The position numbers and the translations under genes were made by a program. This document shows positions 8,543 to 16,289 of a stretch of DNA of 64,000 bases, piece by piece. The stretch's first letter is position 1. The number at the start of each line of letters is the position of its first letter. Source of the stretch: UBA7672 sp041398245 (GTDB lineage Bacteria; Pseudomonadota; Alphaproteobacteria; Caulobacterales; Hyphomonadaceae); contig JAWKVC010000008.1 of the NCBI GenBank assembly GCA_041398245.1, positions 1 to 64,000 of the forward strand, read 5' to 3'. A model generated the notes under the pieces. That model saw only the letters and a list, made by a program, of their open reading frames with translations. It ran no database searches and was not told the origin of the DNA.

Positions 8543-9583
8543 ATGACTGAATCGGCAAAGCCGCTTGAGCTGATGGGCGCGGCAGGCTCGCCCTACACGC
8601 GCAAGATGCTGGCGCTGCTGCGCTATCGCCGCATTCCCTACGCCATCCATTGGGCGAGCCATCGCAATCCGCCGGCCGGTTATCCGGAGCCGCCGGTGAA
8701 GCTGCTGCCGACCTTCTATTTTCCGGCGGCGGACGGAAAGCTGCGGGCCGTTGTCGATTCAACGCCCATCATCCGCCGCCTCGAGAAGGAGCATCAGGGC
8801 CGCTCCACCCTGCCCGCCGATCCCGTTCTCGCCTTCCTCAACTATCTGATCGAGGACTATGCGGACGAGTGGCTGACCAAATGCATGTTCCACTTCCGCT
8901 GGGCGCATCAGGCCGACATCGACAACGCCGGCCCGATGCTGATTTTCTGGAACGAGCCGACGATAGCGGACAGCGAAGCAAAAGAGGCTTCCGACTTCAT
9001 TTCGAAACGCCAGATTGACCGGCTCTATGTCGTCGGCTCCAACCCGACGACAGCCGAAACGATCGAAAGCAGTTATGCGCGCCTGCTTGCAGCGCTCGAC
9101 GGGCTTGTCCAGCAGAACGGCTATGTGCTCGGCGCCAGGCCGTCTTCGGCCGACTTCGCGCTCTATGGACAACTGACCCAGCTCGCCATTATCGAGCCGA
9201 CCTCCGCTGCGATCACCGCAAAAGTTTCGCGCCGCGTGCGCGGCTGGCTTGATCGCGTCGAGGACCTGTCCGGCCTGTCGCCGAAAGACTCCGACTGGCT
9301 GTCGCGCGAGACCCTGCGCGCCCGGATCGGACCGATGCTTGCAGAGATCGGCCGTGTCTACACGCCCTTCCTGATGGCGAATGCGCAGGCAGTCATGTCG
9401 GGCGCGCCGAATTTCGAGACGGTCATCGACGGGCGGCCATGGGCGCAACCCACCTTCCCCTATCAGGCCAAGTGTCTGAAGTGGATCCGCGATGAATTCA
9501 GCGCCCTCGCCCCGGCCGATCAGGCCGATGTGCGCGCGATGTTCGCGGGCACGGGGTGCGATGCCCTGCTGACTGGCCTCTGA
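8543..9583 (+). CDS. Glutathione S-transferase-like protein
   Basis: 346 residues. The N-terminal 80 residues look like a thioredoxin-fold GST domain: strand, then GSPYTRKMLALL where Ser/Tyr replace the usual catalytic pair, and the glutathione-binding DSTPIIRRLE (in place of ES-xAI). The rest is helical, with the GST C-domain motif PSSADFALYGQL near residues 205-220, and an extra C-terminal segment of about 90 residues makes it longer than normal GSTs. A role in glutathione conjugation or dehalogenation is possible but unproven. A GGGGAGG RBS precedes the ATG. The sulfatase gene follows after 14 bases, so they are likely one transcript. Confidence 0.75.
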   Translation: MTESAKPLELMGAAGSPYTRKMLALLRYRRIPYAIHWASHRNPPAGYPEPPVKLLPTFYFPAADGKLRAVVDSTPIIRRLEKEHQGRSTLPADPVLAFLNYLIEDYADEWLTKCMFHFRWAHQADIDNAGPMLIFWNEPTIADSEAKEASDFISKRQIDRLYVVGSNPTTAETIESSYARLLAALDGLVQQNGYVLGARPSSADFALYGQLTQLAIIEPTSAAITAKVSRRVRGWLDRVEDLSGLSPKDSDWLSRETLRARIGPMLAEIGRVYTPFLMANAQAVMSGAPNFETVIDGRPWAQPTFPYQAKCLKWIRDEFSALAPADQADVRAMFAGTGCDALLTGL

Positions 9584-9597
9584 GCGCGAGATTCTCG

Positions 9598-11262
9598 ATG
9601 TGGAAGAAAATCCTGATCGGCCTTCTGGTCGTTGTCCTTGTTGGCGGCGGCGTCGCCTGGCTCAACCGCAAGGCCATCGTGCTGTTCATTGCAAGCCATA
9701 CCGACAAGCGCGATGTGGGCCCGAACATCCCCGTGCCGTGGCAGGACGGGCCAGCCGAAGCATCCACAGCACCGGCTGATCGCAAGCCAAACATTATCTT
9801 CATTCTTGCCGACGATCTCGGCTTCAACGACATCTCCACCTTCGGCGGCGGCGTTGCGGGCGGGCGTGTGACAACGCCCAGTATCGATCGCCTCGCAGCG
9901 CGCGGCGCCGTCTTCACGCAAGGCTATGCCGGCACGGCCACCTGCGCACCCTCGCGCGCCATGATCATGACGGGCCGCTACCCGACCCGCACAGGTTTTG
10001 AATTCACGCCGACGCCAAACGGCATGGGCAATGTCGTGTCGATGTTCTCCGATCCCGAGGCGACCGGCCTTCCGCCAATCGAATTCAACAGCGAACAGGC
10101 AAGCAAGTCGCCGCCCTTCGCCCAACAGGGCCTGCCTGGCTCCGAAGTCACAATGGCCGAAGTGCTGCGCGATGCCGGCTATCACACCGTCCACATCGGC
10201 AAGTGGCATACCGGCCTCGGCCCCGAATTCGGCCCCAACGCGCAGGGCTTTGACGAAAGCCTGCTCATGGCGAGCGGCCTCTACCTGCCTGAGAACAGCC
10301 CGGATGTGGTGAACGCCAAGCTTCCGTTCGACCCGATCGACACCTTCCTGTGGGCGAAGATGCAGTTTGCATCATCCTACAATGAAGGACCCTGGTTTGA
10401 ACCCGGCGGCTATCTCACCGATTACTGGACCGATGAAGCCATCGAGGTGATTCACAATAACCGAAACCAACCCTTCTTCCTCAACCTTGCGCACTGGGGC
10501 GTGCACTCGCCGCTGCAGGCCAAGAAGGAAGACTATGATGCGGTGGGCGACATCCAGCCGGAGCGCCTGCGCGTCTACGCCGCGATGGTCCGCGCACTGG
10601 ATCGCAGCGTCGGCCGCATTCTGGATGCGCTGGAAGCCGAGGGGCTTTCCGACAACACCATGATCGTGTTCACCAGCGACAATGGCGGCGCGGGCTATAT
10701 CGGCCTCGACGACATCAACAAGCCCTATCGGGGCTGGAAGATGACGCTGTTCGAAGGCGGCATTCACGTGCCGATGTTCGTCAGCTGGCCCGGCCACATC
10801 CCCGCGCAATCGCAGGTGACGGCGCCCGTCGCCCACATCGACCTGATGCCGACGTTCGCCTCAGCCGGCGGCGGCGTTCTGCCCGCGGGCGTCGAGATCG
10901 ACGGCGTCGATCTCCTGCCTTTCGCGACCGGCGCTGCAACGCCGGACATGAAGCCGCACGACGCCATCTTCTGGCAGAGCGCCTACTACAAGGCTGTGCG
11001 CCAGGGCGACTGGAAGCTGCAGGTGACCGACAAGCCCGCCAAGGTCTGGCTGTATGATCTCGCGACGGACCCGACCGAGAAGACCAATGTCGCCGAGCAG
11101 AACCCGCAGAAGGTCGCCGAGCTCAAACAGCTGATCACGGACCATCAGGTAGGCGCACGGCCACCGCTCTATCCGCATACGACGGAAGGACCTGTCGCCA
11201 TCGACAAGACGGCGGCGGACAAGGCGAGGCCAGACGACGAATATGTGTACTGGCCAAACTGA
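9598..11262 (+). CDS. Sulfatase with N-terminal membrane anchor
   Basis: A second type I sulfatase, 554 residues. An uncleaved-looking N-terminal helix (residues 4-21) lacks a clear signal-peptidase site, so the enzyme is probably anchored with its domain in the periplasm. Metal-binding Asp pair in ILADDLGFND; formylglycine site Cys116 in C-A-P-S-R; GKWHTG carries Lys-His; SDNGGAG carries Asp-Asn. ATG 9598 is chosen because it lies just after the GST stop and begins the anchor; an upstream start at 9556 would overlap the GST gene. It ends four bases from the convergent FGE gene, its probable activator. Confidence 0.85.
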   Translation: MWKKILIGLLVVVLVGGGVAWLNRKAIVLFIASHTDKRDVGPNIPVPWQDGPAEASTAPADRKPNIIFILADDLGFNDISTFGGGVAGGRVTTPSIDRLAARGAVFTQGYAGTATCAPSRAMIMTGRYPTRTGFEFTPTPNGMGNVVSMFSDPEATGLPPIEFNSEQASKSPPFAQQGLPGSEVTMAEVLRDAGYHTVHIGKWHTGLGPEFGPNAQGFDESLLMASGLYLPENSPDVVNAKLPFDPIDTFLWAKMQFASSYNEGPWFEPGGYLTDYWTDEAIEVIHNNRNQPFFLNLAHWGVHSPLQAKKEDYDAVGDIQPERLRVYAAMVRALDRSVGRILDALEAEGLSDNTMIVFTSDNGGAGYIGLDDINKPYRGWKMTLFEGGIHVPMFVSWPGHIPAQSQVTAPVAHIDLMPTFASAGGGVLPAGVEIDGVDLLPFATGAATPDMKPHDAIFWQSAYYKAVRQGDWKLQVTDKPAKVWLYDLATDPTEKTNVAEQNPQKVAELKQLITDHQVGARPPLYPHTTEGPVAIDKTAADKARPDDEYVYWPN

Positions 11263-11266
11263 GCGT

Positions 11267-12172
11267 TCAGTCGGCTGGCGCGTCCTTCACGATGCGAAAG
11301 CCGATATGGTTTGAGGAAAAATCGACGTCCTGGCCCTGTCGCGCAGCGCTGCGATAGCGCTTGCAGAAATTCTCGGCGCACAGGTAGGAGCCGCCCTTGA
11401 TCGTGGCCTGCCCCGGCGCATAGGGCGTGTCGGTCCACTCCCAGACATTCCCGATCATGTCGTAGAGCCCGATCCGGCTGGCCGGAAAGCAGCCGGCCGG
11501 CGCCGTGCCGACAAAGCCATCGGCAGCCTCGTTCTTCAACGGGAACAGGCCCTGCCAGGTGTTGGCGATCGGCTTGCCGGCTTCGTCATAGGCGCCTGAC
11601 ACGGGATTGTCGGGATCGGGCATGCCGAGCGCGGCGGCGTATTCCCATTCCTCTTCCGTCGGTAGGCGTCCGCCAGCCCACTGCGCATAGGCGCGCGCAT
11701 CGTTGAGCGACACATGCACGACCGGATGCTGCATCCGGCCCGCAAGATTGCTGCCCGGACCTTCCGGAGTCTTCCATGTCGCCCCGCGCATCAGCACCCA
11801 CCGGCCCATCTCGTCCGGCTTGGTCGCCTGCGTGAAGAGGCCGGAACCTCCCGCCGGATTGTCGGACGCCGACGTGCGTTCCGAATCCGTCACATAGCCC
11901 GTCGCCGCAACGAACGCCTCGAACTGCTGATTGGTGACTTCGTGGATCTGGATGCTGAAGCCGGCGACATGCACCTGCCTCGCCGGCGCCTCTTCCGGAT
12001 AGATCGCGTGCGCGCCCTGCTCGAACCCGCCTTCCGGCACGGTGACGAGCTGGCCGATCTGTTCGACCTCCAGCCCGCAATCCGGCGCCTTTGCTACAAC
12101 GGGCGCCTCGGCGCTCTCGCCGGAGCAGCCCGCAGCAAGAAGAGCGAAGAGGATGAGAGAGGCCCGCATCAT
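11267..12172 (-). CDS. Formylglycine-generating enzyme (SUMF1 family), lipoprotein
   Basis: The enzyme oxidises the active-site cysteine of type I sulfatases to formylglycine, using oxygen and copper. The SUMF1/FGE domain fills residues 40-300: HEVTNQQFEAF near the start, RLPTEEEWEYAA and GNVWEWT in the core, and the catalytic cysteine pair Cys265-x4-Cys270 in GGSYLCAENFCKRY, spaced as in human Cys336/Cys341. The N-terminus is a lipoprotein signal with LAAGC (Cys16) and Ser at +2, so it should sit on the periplasmic side, probably the outer membrane. ATG 12172 overlaps the TetR stop (ATGA). It is the last gene of the six-gene operon and faces the sulfatases. Confidence 0.85.
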   Translation of the reverse strand: MMRASLILFALLAAGCSGESAEAPVVAKAPDCGLEVEQIGQLVTVPEGGFEQGAHAIYPEEAPARQVHVAGFSIQIHEVTNQQFEAFVAATGYVTDSERTSASDNPAGGSGLFTQATKPDEMGRWVLMRGATWKTPEGPGSNLAGRMQHPVVHVSLNDARAYAQWAGGRLPTEEEWEYAAALGMPDPDNPVSGAYDEAGKPIANTWQGLFPLKNEAADGFVGTAPAGCFPASRIGLYDMIGNVWEWTDTPYAPGQATIKGGSYLCAENFCKRYRSAARQGQDVDFSSNHIGFRIVKDAPAD

Positions 12173-12810
12173 TTGCCCGTCACCAGCCGTTCGACCGTAA
12201 ACCGCATCACGTTCAGCGCGTCCTTTGTCGACAACCCCTGATCCTGACGCAGCCGGCGCCATGTCTGGAAGCCAACCGCCATCTCGATGGCGTGGAACAG
12301 CACGGCGTCGTTCATGATCTTCTGCGGCAGCACGCGCTTGAGCCCGGCGCGCTCCATCATCAGGAAGCGGTTGTAGTCATCCATGAGGAATTTGGAGCGG
12401 AAGCGCTGCAGGCTGCCGGCGATCTTCAGCGGCATGACACGTTCGTAGATGTGCGCCCGCCGTTCCAGCAGCTCGTCCAGCTGGGCGCGCCAGGTCGGCC
12501 CCTCGAAGGGCTTTTCGACCAGCGGCAGGATTTCGGCTTCCACGATCGCGCTGATCTCGCGGTTGAGCGTGTCCATTTCCTCGAAATGCCGGAACACGGT
12601 GCGCAGGCCGACCTTGGCCTTTTCAGCCACCCGGGCGGCGGCGGGCGTCATCTCGCCGGCGCGGATCAGCTCGATCATGGCGTGCACGATGCGCTCGCGG
12701 CTGCGGTTGGACCGCATGCGGCGGCCATCCTCCTCCGCCTCCACGGCCTCGGCCTGCTTCCGCACCAGTGCGGAAGCGCCCCTGCCTTTCACCTGTATCC
12801 GATCAGCCAA
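12169..12810 (-). CDS. TetR-family transcriptional regulator
   Basis: The N-terminal helix-turn-helix (TPAAARVAEKAKVGLRTVFR followed by HFEEMDTL) is typical of TetR repressors; the C-terminal part is helical and would bind an effector. In the full frame the domain begins after a charged 35-residue leader. The TTG at 12810 has no clear RBS, and an ATG at 12717 preceded by AGGAGG is a possible start, so the N-terminus is uncertain. Its stop overlaps the FGE start, so the regulator is made together with the sulfatase-activating enzyme. It is a natural candidate to control the island's shared palindrome. Confidence 0.8.
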   Translation of the reverse strand: MADRIQVKGRGASALVRKQAEAVEAEEDGRRMRSNRSRERIVHAMIELIRAGEMTPAAARVAEKAKVGLRTVFRHFEEMDTLNREISAIVEAEILPLVEKPFEGPTWRAQLDELLERRAHIYERVMPLKIAGSLQRFRSKFLMDDYNRFLMMERAGLKRVLPQKIMNDAVLFHAIEMAVGFQTWRRLRQDQGLSTKDALNVMRFTVERLVTGK

Positions 12811-12823
12811 ACCATCAATCCTG

Positions 12824-12837
12824 TGTCCCGAGGGACA
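12824..12837. promoter_or_regulatory. Short inverted repeat upstream of the TetR gene
   Basis: TGTCCC-GA-GGGACA is a perfect 6-bp inverted repeat 14 bases upstream of the TTG start of the TetR gene, in the 96-base gap after the metallo-beta-lactamase gene. It differs from the island's TGGCA/TGCCA element. It may be an autoregulatory operator or chance. Confidence 0.3.
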
Positions 12838-12906
12838 AGTGCTAGCATGAAGACGCCGGAGGCGAAGGGGCTTTCGCGCCGCGCCCTGCTGCGCGGTTGC
12901 GTCGTC

Positions 12907-13989
12907 TCACTGGATCACCGACTGATTGATTGCCGTACCGCCAGCCGGCAGGGAAATCAGCAAGCCGTCCTCGGCGACCCGGATCGGGCCGCTGTACTGG
13001 CCCGGCGCATCGCCGAGAAAGGCGGCGTTCAGAAGCGAGGACGGCAGCGGCGGCACGAGGTGATAGAGCACCAGCGCCCGGGCGTTGGCATTTCTGGCGG
13101 CCCGCGCCGCATCCTCGGGCGAGGCGTGATAGTCGAGAATGTCGCCCATGATCTTAGCAATATGCGCCTGCCCCTTGGCTGCAGCTGCATCGCGCATCTC
13201 GGCGACCATCCTGGGGTTCAACGCCTCATGCAGCAGCACGTCGGTTCCCTGCGCCGCCGCCACGAGGTCATCCGAATAGGTTGTATCACCGCTGATCACG
13301 ACCGAGCGGCCCTTGTAGTCGATGCGATAGCCGAAGGCGGGTGATACCGGCTCGTGATGCACCGAGATCACGGTGATCCTGAGGTCGCCATCGTCGACTA
13401 GCACTGTGGCCTTGCCCGCTCCCTCGGGCGCTGCGATCACTTCGGCGACGCCGCCGAAGCCCGCCGGATCGGCGACCTCCGTGCCATGATGGGCCGTGCG
13501 ATAGGTGCTGTCGATGCGATAGGCGGCGTTGAAGCCTGCAACGACCTCCTCGACGCCCTGCGGCCCCGCAACCGGCAGGGGCTGTTTGCGTGGCCCGCCC
13601 ACCCATGATTGCAGCATCAGCTCACCCAGCGAGTCGATGTGATCGGAATGCAGGTGGGTGAGATAGACGCGCTCGATGCGGCCGACGGGGAATCCCATCC
13701 GCGCAAGACGCCGTGGTCCGCCCGACCCGACATCGACGACGAACACATGCTCGCCTGCGACAACGCCAAGGCACGGCCCCGCCCGCGACGGATCGGGCAT
13801 GGGCGATCCGGACCCGCACACGAATACATGCAGGCCGTCGGGAAGCTCCGCCGCACGATCACGGCCGATAGTTTCGTTGACGGCCTGCCGGAACATCGAT
13901 TCGCCGATCTGCCGCTGGAACAGCAACGCGAACCCTGCGCCTGCAGCGATCAGCACGGCGATAGCGAGCGCGACGAGCTTCCACTTCAT
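12907..13989 (-). CDS. Metallo-beta-lactamase-fold hydrolase, exported
   Basis: 360 residues. An N-terminal hydrophobic helix (residues 4-23) acts as signal or anchor. The MBL domain carries the metal motif T-H-L-H-S-D-H (His112, His114, Asp116, His117) and a later SGDTTYSDD with the bridging Asp; the C-terminal half has LLHEA and VLYHLVPP with the further His. The arrangement resembles RNase Z/arylsulfatase-like MBL proteins rather than class B beta-lactamases. A periplasmic ester or sulfate-ester hydrolase is possible; the substrate is unknown. It starts four bases after the stop of the upstream gene in the six-gene operon. Confidence 0.78.
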   Translation of the reverse strand: MKWKLVALAIAVLIAAGAGFALLFQRQIGESMFRQAVNETIGRDRAAELPDGLHVFVCGSGSPMPDPSRAGPCLGVVAGEHVFVVDVGSGGPRRLARMGFPVGRIERVYLTHLHSDHIDSLGELMLQSWVGGPRKQPLPVAGPQGVEEVVAGFNAAYRIDSTYRTAHHGTEVADPAGFGGVAEVIAAPEGAGKATVLVDDGDLRITVISVHHEPVSPAFGYRIDYKGRSVVISGDTTYSDDLVAAAQGTDVLLHEALNPRMVAEMRDAAAAKGQAHIAKIMGDILDYHASPEDAARAARNANARALVLYHLVPPLPSSLLNAAFLGDAPGQYSGPIRVAEDGLLISLPAGGTAINQSVIQ

Positions 13990-13993
13990 GATG

Positions 13994-14464
13994 TCAGGCT
14001 TTCGGCTTCATGCTGTCGGCAAGACCGAGAAGCCAGTCCGGCAGGAAATCCTCGCGGGGCATCACCGTCTCGATATTGAGCTGTCCTTTGAGGCCCGCCG
14101 TGCGATGCACCGAGGCCTCGCGCCATTCCGGCGAGAACGACATGCGCACCATGTCGGCGCGCTGGGGATAGGCCGCGATGGCGATCTCGTCCCACAGCTC
14201 CTCGACGCGGCCCAGCGACAGGAAGCTGACATCCGCCGCGAAGACGGCCCGTCCGCCGAATTTCGGGAGGATGTCGGTCACCGCGCGTCCGTAGATCTGA
14301 TAGGCCTCGCGGCCTGTCAGCGTCGTTGCACGACCATCCTCATACTCGGCCTTGTCCTTGAACTTGAGCAGGTTGACCATGAAGATCGGACCGTCCGGCC
14401 CCTTCTCGCGCAACGCTTCGATCTGCTGCGGATCATTCGGATAAACGTCGTTATAGACCTGCAT
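13994..14464 (-). CDS. Dimeric alpha+beta-barrel (DUF1330-like) protein
   Basis: 156 residues. The start at 14464 has a good RBS (AGGGAGA, seven bases upstream); the open frame continues above it without coding character. PIFMVNLLKFKDKAEYEDGR near residues 26-45 and GGRAVFAADVSFL further on match the ferredoxin-like strands of the DUF1330/EthD-type dimeric alpha+beta barrel, a small fold used for oxygenases, isomerases and dehalogenases. A motif LSLGRVEELWDEIAIAAYP completes it. No catalytic residue can be assigned. It lies between the isomerase-like and MBL genes in a tight operon. Confidence 0.65.
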   Translation of the reverse strand: MQVYNDVYPNDPQQIEALREKGPDGPIFMVNLLKFKDKAEYEDGRATTLTGREAYQIYGRAVTDILPKFGGRAVFAADVSFLSLGRVEELWDEIAIAAYPQRADMVRMSFSPEWREASVHRTAGLKGQLNIETVMPREDFLPDWLLGLADSMKPKA

Positions 14465-14484
14465 TGACTTGTCTCCCTTTGGCT

Positions 14485-15759
14485 TCAGGTCCGCTGCGCG
14501 CGGATGGCATCCTCGACTGCCCAGAGCCGGTCCTGGCCCCAGGCGAACACATCGTTGAACCGGAAGCTGGGCACGCCCCAGAGGCCGAGCGACATCAGTT
14601 CCTGCCGGTTCGCCTCCGCCTCTTTCCGCCAGCCATTGTTGCCGATCAGGGGCCGCGCCGCGCGCCAGTCGAGGCCCGCGGCCTCGACAATGTTGCGCAT
14701 GCCCGTGTCGCTTCCCGCGTCGACGCCCTGCGACCACACTGCGCGCATGAAGGCGACGCAGTAGTCGAAGCCCTTCCCCTGACCCATCGCCCACGGCAAC
14801 AGCGAATAGCCGCGCTCCACCGGCCGGCCGAGCGGATCGCAGATGCGCCCGAAGGGAACGCCCGCCTGCCGCGCCTCGCGCGCCGCATCCAGCATGATGT
14901 ATGTCCGCTTCGCCGGCGGCACCGGCAGGCCGCGCATCACCATCGGCAGCACGAAGCGCAGTTTCAGCTCGAGCCCATAAGCCTCCGCCAACGCCTTCAC
15001 ACGCTGCGCTGCGATCCAGGTGTAGGGGCTGCGGAAGGACAGATAGTAGTGAATTTCGCCGACCGGGCCGGGTTTTGAATCCGGCAATGGCGTCTGTGGT
15101 TGGGCATAGATCACGCTGGCAGGCGCTTCCGGCCGCCGCGCGCCAAGCGCCGCCAGCCGGTCCTCCAGGTAGTGCAGCCGATCCAGCCCCCAATACCACT
15201 CGCCGCCATAGTGGAACGTGCCACCAAGATAGTGGCCGAGCCTTGCCCGCAGCGCATCGCCATCCGCCTTCGCCGCCGCAACGGCCGCATCGCGTACGGG
15301 AAGGTCCGCACCGGACCAGAGCGCTTGCGATATCGCGCCGGCTTCCTCGACGAACTGTCCGGCATCGCGCGCCGCCGCCAGCGCGGCCTCCGCCGACGCG
15401 ACACGTTCGGCCGATGGCTGGGCCTCCGTATCCTTGAAGGCGAGGCTCGCCTTGCGCGCCAGCAGCTGCGCATCCATGCGCGACCACGCAAGCAGGCGTG
15501 CCCGTTCGGGCGCGGCCCAGTCTGGCGGCGCCGACACGAGATGACAGCGCAACCGGATGTCATATCGCATCGCCAGCAGCGGCAGAATCTGCGCGACAAG
15601 CGATGCGTAGGGATCATCCGCCTGATGGAAGTAATCGACTGTGTGCGGCTTGCCGCTCGCGCGCCGTTTGCGCTCGACCGCTTCGCGCCGGCTGGTCTGG
15701 CGCGCTTCGCCCGTCAGCCTTTCCGCGATGCGGGGGACGATCAGGGACCGCAGCGACAT
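14485..15759 (-). CDS. Tandem DsbA/2-hydroxychromene-2-carboxylate isomerase-like protein
   Basis: 424 residues. The C-terminal half (about 225-424) is a DsbA-fold domain of the HCCA-isomerase/kappa-GST type: IHYYLSFRSPYTWIA at the start (with Ser where the CxxC cysteine would be), a long helical insert, and the cis-Pro segment GLWGVPSFRF near the end. The N-terminal half repeats the pattern weakly: VDYFHQADDPYASLVAQ followed by a similar strand. It looks like two copies fused, the first diverged. Such enzymes use glutathione to isomerise aromatic breakdown products, so this is a possible catabolic step. Start ATG 15759 lies four bases after the upstream stop. Confidence 0.7.
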   Translation of the reverse strand: MSLRSLIVPRIAERLTGEARQTSRREAVERKRRASGKPHTVDYFHQADDPYASLVAQILPLLAMRYDIRLRCHLVSAPPDWAAPERARLLAWSRMDAQLLARKASLAFKDTEAQPSAERVASAEAALAAARDAGQFVEEAGAISQALWSGADLPVRDAAVAAAKADGDALRARLGHYLGGTFHYGGEWYWGLDRLHYLEDRLAALGARRPEAPASVIYAQPQTPLPDSKPGPVGEIHYYLSFRSPYTWIAAQRVKALAEAYGLELKLRFVLPMVMRGLPVPPAKRTYIMLDAAREARQAGVPFGRICDPLGRPVERGYSLLPWAMGQGKGFDYCVAFMRAVWSQGVDAGSDTGMRNIVEAAGLDWRAARPLIGNNGWRKEAEANRQELMSLGLWGVPSFRFNDVFAWGQDRLWAVEDAIRAQRT

Positions 15760-15763
15760 CGCG

Positions 15764-16207
15764 TCAGCCTGCCGTCGCGGACTTGCCGCGTAGCGACAGC
15801 GCAAGAAACACAAGCGCCAGCACAACGGAAACGGGGCTGGCATAGTGCTCTGGCGGATGATGTCCGCCAGCCGCGCCTTTCAGCAGCCAGCCATCGATCG
15901 ACATCAGCCCGCGTTCGATGATCAGCACAAGCAATCCCAGCGGAACCAGAGTGCGATAGTTGAGCCCGATCACGAACAGCATGATCGCCGTTGGAATCTG
16001 CACTGCCCCGACCCAGGCGAAGACCGCGATGATCGTCTCGCGATTATGCGTGAGATCGAGCCCGGCGATTACGCCGGCCCCGCCATCCGGCAGGAAGAAG
16101 TGGATGCAGCCGGGAACGAACTCCAGCACCGCCGCCAGCATCAGGAACCATGCCGATGCCGCCGCGCCGTGATAGTCCCGGTTGGTGCTCGGCGGGAACA
16201 GGGCCAT
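15764..16207 (-). CDS. Hypothetical membrane protein, first gene of six-gene operon
   Basis: 147 residues with four predicted transmembrane helices and a histidine-rich loop before the last helix (GGHHPPEHYASP). I do not recognise the family. The ATG at 16207 is preferred because GGAGG lies seven bases upstream; a start at 16246 is possible but would place the regulatory element inside the gene. It leads the tightly spaced minus-strand operon that ends with the TetR and FGE genes. Confidence 0.6.
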   Translation of the reverse strand: MALFPPSTNRDYHGAAASAWFLMLAAVLEFVPGCIHFFLPDGGAGVIAGLDLTHNRETIIAVFAWVGAVQIPTAIMLFVIGLNYRTLVPLGLLVLIIERGLMSIDGWLLKGAAGGHHPPEHYASPVSVVLALVFLALSLRGKSATAG

Positions 16208-16227
16208 CGCCACGCCTCCAGAATATA

Positions 16228-16245
16228 TTGACACTTTAACTGCCA
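16228..16245. promoter_or_regulatory. Island palindromic element, copy 4
   Basis: TGACA-N7-TGCCA core, 20 bases upstream of the membrane-protein ATG at 16207 and next to a TATATT stretch on the minus strand. It is nearly identical to copy 3 over about 29 bases (TAACTGCCATTT followed by CTGGCGG). The 45 bases after it, up to the stop of the next gene, carry a direct repeat of TTCTGGCGGCGT. Confidence 0.5.
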
Positions 16246-16289
16246 TTTTCTGGCGGCGTCAATTCTGGCGGCGTGAAGCCCGAGTGGGG

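Noticed and set aside
12847..12910. Plus-strand ATG giving a twin-arginine-like start (SRRALLRG)
   Set aside because: It runs antisense into the MBL-fold gene, has a poor RBS and no recognisable continuation; chance in GC-rich DNA.
13994..15487. One long minus-strand gene covering the DUF1330-like protein and beyond
   Set aside because: Only the part after ATG 14464 has coding character and an RBS; the upstream part is out of frame with the isomerase-like gene that occupies it.
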